DNA from: an uncultured Anaerolineae bacterium | Lineage (GTDB): Bacteria > Chloroflexota > Anaerolineae > J036 > Brachytrichaceae | Assembly: GCA_938028725.1 (NCBI GenBank) | Contig: CALIMH010000002.1 | Coordinates: 31,501-95,500 of the forward strand | Reading direction: 5' to 3' | Length of the DNA: 64,000 bases | Shown here: piece by piece, positions 55,244 to 61,200 of the stretch | How the letters are laid out: each line of letters starts with the position of its first letter | Position numbering within the stretch: the stretch's first letter is position 1 | The notes under the pieces: model-generated | The model's database searches: none | What the model was told of the DNA's origin: nothing | The model's input: the letters and a program-made list of their open reading frames with translations, nothing else | Program-made: the position numbers and the translations under genes

Positions 55244-56074
55244 GTGCATCCTGCGTTGACCTTCAGCCAGCACAGCTTGAGCGACTTTCAGGACTGCCCA
55301 CGCCGCTTTTACCTGCGCTACGTCGCGCAGCAGGTCTGGCCTGCTCCGGATGAATCATCGGGCGGCTTGGGCCAAGATGAACTCGACTACCTGCGCCAAG
55401 GGCGCACGCTGCATCGCTGGATCGAGCGATACTGGCTTAACATCTCGCCCTCCAACGCCCAATGGGAGCGCGCGCCCTCGACGCTGCGCCAATGGTGGAA
55501 GCATTTCCAACAGACCAGCTTCGACCACTTGCCTCCCATCCGTCAGCCTGAAGTGGAGCTGGTAGCCGATTTGGGTGGCCACCGGCTCTACGCCCGCTTC
55601 GACCTGCTGGCATACGACGAGGCACTGGAAAGCGTGGTCATCGTGGACTGGAAGACGATGGGCTTTCCACAACCACCCGGCTACGACTTTTGGCACAAGC
55701 GGATGCAGACGCGCGTGTATCTCTACGTGCTGGTCACGGCCGGCGCTGCGCTCTTTGCAGGGCGCGCGCTTGCGCCTGAACGTTGCTCCATCTGGTATTG
55801 GCTTGCTAACCAGCCGGAAGCTCCCTGGGTGCGTGTGCCATACACGCAGGGTGAGTATGAGCTGGACCGCCGCCGGCTCGGCGAGCTTGTTGCCGAGATC
55901 GCTCGCCGAAAGGACGAGCAGGATTTCGAGCAGACGCCGGACCAGCGACAATGCGCGCGCTGTGTCTATCGCCTCTTGTGTCAGCGGACCAGTTCGTCTA
56001 CCACCGATTGGCTGCTCGATGACGATCTGCTGTTGCCGGACGACATCGCCTCAGTCCAAGAGCTGGAGTATTGA
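55244..56074 (+). CDS. Cas4/RecB-like PD-(D/E)XK nuclease with Fe-S cysteines
   Basis: The 276-residue protein begins VHPALTFSQHSLSDFQDCPRRFYLRYVAQQ, the N-terminal Cys motif of Cas4/AddB-type nucleases. The catalytic core shows ARFDLLAYDE and VIVDWKTMGFP (D and DxK), with a following Gln/Tyr motif around MQTRVYLYVLV. The C-terminal CARCVYRLLC supplies the remaining Fe-S cysteines. No cas genes or CRISPR array lie near. The frame is open from 55106, but the GTG with TATGAT upstream is more likely. Confidence 0.85.
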   Translation: MHPALTFSQHSLSDFQDCPRRFYLRYVAQQVWPAPDESSGGLGQDELDYLRQGRTLHRWIERYWLNISPSNAQWERAPSTLRQWWKHFQQTSFDHLPPIRQPEVELVADLGGHRLYARFDLLAYDEALESVVIVDWKTMGFPQPPGYDFWHKRMQTRVYLYVLVTAGAALFAGRALAPERCSIWYWLANQPEAPWVRVPYTQGEYELDRRRLGELVAEIARRKDEQDFEQTPDQRQCARCVYRLLCQRTSSSTTDWLLDDDLLLPDDIASVQELEY

Positions 56075-56097
56075 CATTTGGTATCGTGAAAGCTGCC

Positions 56098-57168
56098 ATG
56101 AAAGCGCTCATCCTCAGCGGTGGCAAAGGCACACGTTTGCGCCCGCTCACCTTTACCAGTGCCAAGCAATTGATCCCGCTGGCGAATCGACCTGTGTTAT
56201 TCCGCGTGCTCGATGCTGTGCGCGATGCCGGCATCACTGAGATCGGCATCGTCATCGCGCCAGAGACCGGCGAGGAGATCAAGGCTAAAGTGGGCGACGG
56301 AACGGCCTGGGGCGCTCGCATCACGTGGATTTGGCAAGACCAGCCGCGTGGCTTGGCCCATGCCGTGAAGATCAGCTGCGACTTTATCGGTGACGATCGG
56401 TTTGTGATGTTCCTGGGCGATAACTGCATCCAGGGCGGCATTCACCGCCTGATCCAGCAGTACGCGCAATCCGACTACAACAGCCAAATTGTGCTGAAGC
56501 GTGTGGCTGATCCACGCAGCTACGGTGTCGCTGTGCTGGACGGCGAGGGAAAGATCACGCGGCTGGTGGAGAAGCCGAAGCAGCCACCTAGCGATCTCGC
56601 GCTGGTGGGCATCTACATGTTTGACCATCACGTGTTTGAGGCAGTGGAGCACATCCAACCCTCTTGGCGCGGCGAGCTGGAGATCACCGACGCGATCCAG
56701 TGGTTGGTCTCTCGAGGCTACCGCGTGTATCCCTACATCCACGAGGGGTGGTGGGTGGACACCGGAAAGCGGGAGGACATGCTGGAGGCCAACGCGCTGG
56801 TGCTGGAGGAGCTGACCCCTTACGTCGCCGGCAGCGTGGACGAGCGCTCCGAAGTGGATTCGCGCGTGACGCTCGAGGCCGGCGCGCAGGTGATCAACAG
56901 CGTGGTGCGCGGGCCCACCATCATCGGCCACAACACCCGCATCGTCAACAGCTACGTCGGCCCTTTCACCAGCATTGACCGCGACTGTGTGATCGAGAAC
57001 GCCGAGATTGACCGCAGCATTGTCCTTGAAGGATGCACCATTTCCGACATCCCCACTCGCATTCACGATAGCTTGATCGGTCGCTGCACGCGGCTCACTC
57101 GCGCGCAAAATAAGCCGCAGGGCTACCGCCTGCTGCTGGGCGACTACAGCCAGCTTGGCTTGTTGTGA
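56098..57168 (+). CDS. Sugar-phosphate nucleotidyltransferase (RmlA-like, long form)
   Basis: The 356-residue product begins MKALILSGGKGTRLRPLTFTSAKQLIPLANRP, with the nucleotide loop and catalytic Lys, followed by FVMFLGDNCIQGG, LVGIYMFDHHVFEA, GELEITDAIQWLV and EGWWVDTGKREDMLEAN. A C-terminal left-handed beta-helix (about residues 245-330) makes it the long type seen in StrD-like thymidylyltransferases. It activates a sugar 1-phosphate, probably with dTTP. Other rml genes are absent here. Confidence 0.9.
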   Translation: MKALILSGGKGTRLRPLTFTSAKQLIPLANRPVLFRVLDAVRDAGITEIGIVIAPETGEEIKAKVGDGTAWGARITWIWQDQPRGLAHAVKISCDFIGDDRFVMFLGDNCIQGGIHRLIQQYAQSDYNSQIVLKRVADPRSYGVAVLDGEGKITRLVEKPKQPPSDLALVGIYMFDHHVFEAVEHIQPSWRGELEITDAIQWLVSRGYRVYPYIHEGWWVDTGKREDMLEANALVLEELTPYVAGSVDERSEVDSRVTLEAGAQVINSVVRGPTIIGHNTRIVNSYVGPFTSIDRDCVIENAEIDRSIVLEGCTISDIPTRIHDSLIGRCTRLTRAQNKPQGYRLLLGDYSQLGLL

Positions 57169-58361
57169 TGGCTGAAACTGCAACCGCCCCCCGCGCGCTC
57201 GACGCTGTGCTGATGCGCATCGCTGCGATGCGCGAGGACCTGGCGCACACTGCCGATCAATGCGATCGCGAAGCGCGCTTCGTGGCGGACAACGTGCAGC
57301 GCGTGCTGGATGCGCATCTGCACCGGTTGCCTGTGCCTCGCGCACAGGGCGGGGAGGGCTTCAACCTGCTGGCTTGCACGCAGGTGCTGCGCCATCTGGC
57401 CCGCGCCGACGCCAACACGGCGCTCGGCCTGGCCATGCACTTCCACGTGATCGGCTCGCTCGCCGACCATTGCACCTGGCCGCCGGAGGCCTTCGCGCAG
57501 CTCTGCCGCAGCGTGGTGGAAGAGGCTGCACTGGTGAACAGCGCTGCCAGCGAGCCCGAGATGGGTAGCCCGTCGCGGGGCGGCCTGCCGGCCACCCAAG
57601 CCCGCCGCACGCCGGGCGGCTTCCGCTTGAACGGCCATAAGCGCTGGGTCACATGGGCGCCGGCGCTGCGCTTCTTCATCGTCACCGCTACCCTCGATGA
57701 TGCTATCGGCGTGTTTGTCGTGGATGCGCGCGCGCCCGGCCTAGCGCTCGTGGACACTTGGCGCGACAGCCTGAGCCTGCGCGGCAGTGGCTCGCTCGAC
57801 GTGATCCTGCGCGACGTGTTCGTGCCAGAAGCGTGGCTGGTGGAGCGCCGCTCGCCCACCCAGCCGCGCCGCAACGGCTTGCCTGCCGCTTGGCCTACCT
57901 GCGCCTTTGCCGCTGTCTATCTCGGCATTGGTGAGGGCGCGCTGGAGACTGTCGCGCGCTACGCGCTCCAGCGGATTCCCACTGCGCTGGGCAAGCCCAT
58001 CGCTGAGCTGCCACACATCCAGCGCTTAATCGGTCAAATAGACGCGACCCTGCGCGCTGCGCGAGCTGTGCTGCTCGACGCAGCCCGGCGCTGGAGCGAA
58101 CACCCCGACCAGCGCCCAACCATGGAAGCAGACCTGGCCGCAGCCAAGCACTTGTGCACCAACGCTGCGATCACGGCCACCGATCTAGCCATGCGCGCTG
58201 CCGGCGCCGCAGGCTTGGAGCGCCAACTCCCGCTGGAGCGCTACTTGCGTGACGCGCGCGCTGGCCTCATGCATCCTCCCCAGGACGACCGCGCCCTGGA
58301 GCTGCTCGGTCGGGCGGTCCTTCAACGCGTTGCGAACGCGCCCGTCTCCCCTGATGGCTGA
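57168..58361 (+). CDS. Acyl-CoA dehydrogenase-like flavoprotein
   Basis: The 397-residue protein follows the acyl-CoA dehydrogenase plan: an N-terminal helical domain; a middle domain with SAASEPEMGSPSRGGLPATQARRTPGGFRLNGHKRWVTWAP and RGSGSLDVILRDVFVPEAWLV; and a C-terminal helical domain with RAAGAAGLERQLPLERYLRDARAGLMHPPQDDRALELLG. The catalytic Glu is not obvious, so its exact activity is uncertain. The ATG at 57168 overlaps the stop of the previous gene; it also overlaps the next gene. Confidence 0.85.
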   Translation: MAETATAPRALDAVLMRIAAMREDLAHTADQCDREARFVADNVQRVLDAHLHRLPVPRAQGGEGFNLLACTQVLRHLARADANTALGLAMHFHVIGSLADHCTWPPEAFAQLCRSVVEEAALVNSAASEPEMGSPSRGGLPATQARRTPGGFRLNGHKRWVTWAPALRFFIVTATLDDAIGVFVVDARAPGLALVDTWRDSLSLRGSGSLDVILRDVFVPEAWLVERRSPTQPRRNGLPAAWPTCAFAAVYLGIGEGALETVARYALQRIPTALGKPIAELPHIQRLIGQIDATLRAARAVLLDAARRWSEHPDQRPTMEADLAAAKHLCTNAAITATDLAMRAAGAAGLERQLPLERYLRDARAGLMHPPQDDRALELLGRAVLQRVANAPVSPDG

Positions 58362-59178
58362 ACTCACCCGTCGTGACGTCATCCTGTTGCTAGGGAGCGT
58401 GCCGTTCGCAGAGGACGTGCGCGCAGGCGCTCGCTTGGCCGGTGTTGATCTCAGCGGGTTGGACCTGCGGCGGCTCAACTTCAGCTTCGCCGACTTGCGC
58501 GGCGCCAATCTCCAGGGCGTGCAAGCCGCTGGCGCGCGCTTTGATTTTGCCTTGCTCGACGAGGCCGATTGCTCCGAGGCCGACTTCGCCGGCTGTTCGA
58601 TGCGCGCTGTCCAGGCGCGGGCTGGCCGCTTTTGTCATGCCCGCTTGAGCAGCACTGTCCTCGCTGAGGCAGTGCTCGAAGCCAGCGACCTCATTGGCGC
58701 GGACCTGCGCGGCGCAGACCTACAAGCGGCCCGTCTCGCTCGTGCTGACCTTCGGGCCGCTGACCTCACGCGCGCCAACCTCAGCCGCGCTCGCCTCATG
58801 AGCGCGGCTCTCACCGATGCTGATCTCAGCGCTGCTGTTGCGTCTGGAGTGGAGCTGAACGACGCCAACCTCGATGAGGCGGTGTGTCAGGGCATCGATC
58901 TTAGCCAGTCGCACTTGCTGCGCGCCAGCTTGGTGAATGCGCGGTTGCAATACGCGAATCTGCGCGAGTGCAATTTCAGCGAGTCGCTCATGACCGGCGC
59001 CGACTTGTCGGATAGTGATTGCAGCCGGGCCATATTTCGCGGCGCGCAGCTCAGCCGCGTGTGTTTTGAGCGCGCCAATCTCAGCTACGCCGTTTTGCGC
59101 GGCGCAATTGTGGATGGCGAATCGTTGTTGCGGGCGGTGCTGAACCAAACGGTGTTGCCGGGCGGCGAGGATAGGTGA
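58354..59178 (+). CDS. Pentapeptide-repeat protein
   Basis: The 274-residue product starts MAELTRRDVILLLGSVPF, followed by about 45 consecutive A(D/N)LXX-type repeats, for example LRGADLQAARLARADLRAAD. These fold into a right-handed square helix. The family includes DNA-gyrase-protecting proteins and many of unknown role. It overlaps the end of the dehydrogenase gene by 8 bases, which fixes the ATG. No gyrase-protection motif is specific enough to call. Confidence 0.85.
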   Translation: MAELTRRDVILLLGSVPFAEDVRAGARLAGVDLSGLDLRRLNFSFADLRGANLQGVQAAGARFDFALLDEADCSEADFAGCSMRAVQARAGRFCHARLSSTVLAEAVLEASDLIGADLRGADLQAARLARADLRAADLTRANLSRARLMSAALTDADLSAAVASGVELNDANLDEAVCQGIDLSQSHLLRASLVNARLQYANLRECNFSESLMTGADLSDSDCSRAIFRGAQLSRVCFERANLSYAVLRGAIVDGESLLRAVLNQTVLPGGEDR

Positions 59179-59183
59179 GGAGA

Positions 59184-59256
59184 TGCCCCCAACGGGACTC
59201 GAACCCGTGTTTCGGCCTTGAAAGGGCCGCGTCCTAGACCGCTAGACGATGGGGGC
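59184..59256 (-). tRNA. tRNA-Glu (anticodon UUC)
   Basis: Read on the minus strand, 73 bases fold as a cloverleaf: acceptor stem GCCCCCA pairs with TGGGGGC, the anticodon stem CGGCC/GGCCG encloses CTTTCAA with TTC as anticodon, and the T arm has GGTTCGAGTCC. No CCA end is encoded. It lies antisense to its neighbours, between the pentapeptide gene and mobA. Confidence 0.96.
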
Positions 59257-59267
59257 AACGCGCGGGC

Positions 59268-59273
59268 ATTGTA
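59268..59273 (-). promoter_or_regulatory. Candidate -10 box of tRNA-Glu
   Basis: TACAAT on the minus strand ends 11 bases before the tRNA, fitting a short precursor leader. A TTGCTC at 59298-59293 could be a weak -35, 19 bases upstream. Confidence 0.4.
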
Positions 59274-59308
59274 GCATAGCGGCCTGCTTCACGAGCAAGC
59301 CGCTATGC
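59274..59308. other. Long inverted repeat beside the tRNA promoter
   Basis: GCATAGCGGC pairs exactly with GCCGCTATGC, and inside it TGCT pairs with AGCA around TCACG, with one mismatch between. The 15-base arms make a very stable hairpin. No T-run follows on either strand. It may be a factor-assisted terminator for the plus-strand genes or a DNA site. Confidence 0.55.
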
Positions 59309-59467
59309 GTTCGCCCAGCGCGTGATCGGCTATGATCGGGTGAAGCGTCCTTCTTCGTTCTGCAGCGCCGGATATCTGCAAACACGATGCTCGTGCCGAC
59401 GCTGTCGGGAGCACAGTCTGAGCATCTGGCGCGTGATGATCGCAGCACGCTGTTCGCTCCGCTGGAG

Positions 59468-60112
59468 ATGTCTCCGCACACAAGGCCAGCGCTCTCAGTG
59501 GTGATTGAGGCTGGCGGCGAGTCGCGCCGTATGGGGCAAGACAAGGCTTTGATGCCTTTCATGGGCCGCCCACTGATCCAGCGCATCCTCGAGCGCGTCA
59601 CTCCTGTGGCCGACGAGGTGATCGTGGTGGCCAATCAACCGTCGCGTTATGCCTTCCTCGCTTGTCGAGTGGTTGCTGACGTGCGGCCCGGCTACGGCGC
59701 ATTGGGTGGCTTGCTCACTGCGCTGAGCGCAGCCCAGCATCCGCTGGTCGCCGTCGTGGCGTGCGACATGCCGTTTGTCAGCGCACCGCTGCTGGCGTTC
59801 TTGTGTGAGCTGCTCGTCCGCGATCTAGCTGACGCTGCTGTGCCCGAGACGGACAGAGGCTTGGAGCCGTTTCACGCGGTGTATCGCCGCCAAGCCTGTT
59901 TGCCGGCTGTTGCTGCAGCACTCGATGCCGGCCGCTTGCGCGCAGTGGGCTGGCTGGGCGCAGTGCGCCTGCGAAAGGTCAGCCGCGCCGAGAGCGCTCC
60001 CTATGACCCACGCGGCGCGGCCTTCCGCAATCTAAACACGCCGGCAGAGTTCATACAGGCTGAGGCAGATGCTCGTGCCTGGGAGCGCGCAGAAGCCGGC
60101 CGTTGCGCCTAG
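59468..60112 (+). CDS. mobA: Molybdenum cofactor guanylyltransferase
   Basis: MobA adds GMP to molybdopterin to form the bis-MGD cofactor of DMSO-reductase-family enzymes. The 214-residue product has SVVIEAGGESRRMGQDKALMPFMG with the nucleotide loop, VVADVRPGYGALGGLLTAL and VVACDMPFV. It has EAGG where most have LAGG. The frame is open from 59387. It fits the molybdopterin oxidoreductase 1 kb away, though on the opposite strand, and converges with the FmdE-like gene by 4 bases. Confidence 0.9.
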   Translation: MSPHTRPALSVVIEAGGESRRMGQDKALMPFMGRPLIQRILERVTPVADEVIVVANQPSRYAFLACRVVADVRPGYGALGGLLTALSAAQHPLVAVVACDMPFVSAPLLAFLCELLVRDLADAAVPETDRGLEPFHAVYRRQACLPAVAAALDAGRLRAVGWLGAVRLRKVSRAESAPYDPRGAAFRNLNTPAEFIQAEADARAWERAEAGRCA

Positions 60113-60777
60113 CGCGCGTTTAGGATGAGGCCGTTCACGTGTTGCTCCGATGGGTCTGGGCGGAAAATTTCCCCTGCCAGGTTGTGAGGCGCGTCGCTCA
60201 AGTACTCGAAGTGCGCCTCGCCAGCGCATGTGGCGCATAGGATGCGACCATCGCGGACTACCTCGCGCTGATTGATGATCTCTTCCCCGCACATCGCGCA
60301 GCGCACGCGCAGGCCCGGTCTGCTGATGAGCCCAGCAAGCGATCGCTTCAGCCGAACGGGACGAACGCACAACAGTTCCTCAGCCGGCATGATCTGATAG
60401 GCGGCCAGTTGGGCATGCCAGCGGCTTGGAGCGTCGGGTGCGTATTGCCAGGCGCGGTCGCGCGCCTGTGGATGTGGCCACATGCGCAGCGCCCGCGTTG
60501 GCTCGCTGTGCGCGTCGGCGAAGATCGCGGCGATCTTGCCCACGTCCACCACGCGCATGGTGCGGTGGCCGATCGAACAGCCGGTGGCGACCATCACGCC
60601 GTCGGCGAAGCAACCGTCGGTCTCGACGAAGACGAACAGGCGCTTGTCCCGTCGCGGCAGCGAGAGGCCGAGCAGCTGGCCGGCCAGCTCGCCCATGCGC
60701 AGGCCCAAAATTTGGCGCGGACAGACGTGGTCGTGCAACTGCGACAGCTGTTCGCGGTAACGGTCAAGCGAGAACAC
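60109..60777 (-). CDS. FmdE-like protein
   Basis: The 222-residue protein has HDHVCPRQILGLRMGELAGQLLGL at the N-terminus, TDGCFADGVMVATGCSIGHRTMRV, and a C-terminal zinc finger (CAMCGEEI and CATC). This is the FmdE family, associated with molybdenum or tungsten formylmethanofuran dehydrogenases and, in bacteria, with molybdoenzyme loci. Its gene starts 1 base after the CMD-family gene. An accessory role for the nearby oxidoreductase is inferred from context. Confidence 0.85.
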   Translation of the reverse strand: MFSLDRYREQLSQLHDHVCPRQILGLRMGELAGQLLGLSLPRRDKRLFVFVETDGCFADGVMVATGCSIGHRTMRVVDVGKIAAIFADAHSEPTRALRMWPHPQARDRAWQYAPDAPSRWHAQLAAYQIMPAEELLCVRPVRLKRSLAGLISRPGLRVRCAMCGEEIINQREVVRDGRILCATCAGEAHFEYLSDAPHNLAGEIFRPDPSEQHVNGLILNAR

Positions 60778-60778
60778 G

Positions 60779-61108
60779 TCAATCCGCCTCGTCGGCCTCG
60801 GCTTCTATCGCTTCCTGCGCCCAAGACAAAGCCGTCATCATGGTGGGGAACCCCAGCGTCGTGACGCCGAGGAGGATGGTATGGATGACCTCATCGCGCG
60901 AGGCGCCGGCGGCGAGCGCGCGGTGGGTGTGCGATTTCACTGCGCTTTCGCCACGCAACGCTGCCGCCATGCCCAGCTTGATCAGCTCGCGCGTCCGCTC
61001 ATCTAGCGGTCCGCTCTCCGCCGCTGCTGCGCCGAGCCGATCATAGGCGCGCCACAGCTTGGGATATGCCTTCCTAAAGCGTTGATAGGTCTTTGGAGGA
61101 TTGCCCAT
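60779..61108 (-). CDS. Carboxymuconolactone decarboxylase family protein (AhpD-like)
   Basis: The 109-residue alpha-helical protein has LDERTRELIKLGMAAALRGESAVKSHTHRALAAGASRDEVIHTILLG, the CMD fold. The usual CxxC of AhpD is missing: the position reads SAVKSH, so peroxidase-like activity is unlikely. It precedes the FmdE-like gene and follows the molybdopterin oxidoreductase gene on the same strand. Confidence 0.85.
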   Translation of the reverse strand: MGNPPKTYQRFRKAYPKLWRAYDRLGAAAAESGPLDERTRELIKLGMAAALRGESAVKSHTHRALAAGASRDEVIHTILLGVTTLGFPTMMTALSWAQEAIEAEADEAD

Positions 61109-61130
61109 ATGAGAAAGTTACCACGAAACG

Positions 61131-61180
61131 GCCGCAAAGCCGAAGCGGCGAGCATACCGTCCTGGCTCCGGCTTTGCGGC
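61131..61180 (-). other. Strong stem-loop after the molybdopterin oxidoreductase gene
   Basis: On the minus strand, the 16-base arms 61180-61165 and 61146-61131 pair completely with one G-U, around an 18-base loop. They lie 20 bases after the stop of the oxidoreductase gene. CGTTTCG follows rather than a T-run. It could terminate with Rho or protect the 3' end. Confidence 0.6.
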
Positions 61181-61200
61181 ATGTCAATGCGCGCATCGTT

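Noticed and set aside
56197..57345. 382-residue open frame antisense to the RmlA-like gene
   Set aside because: No recognisable motif, and the sense gene has the full nucleotidyltransferase signature.
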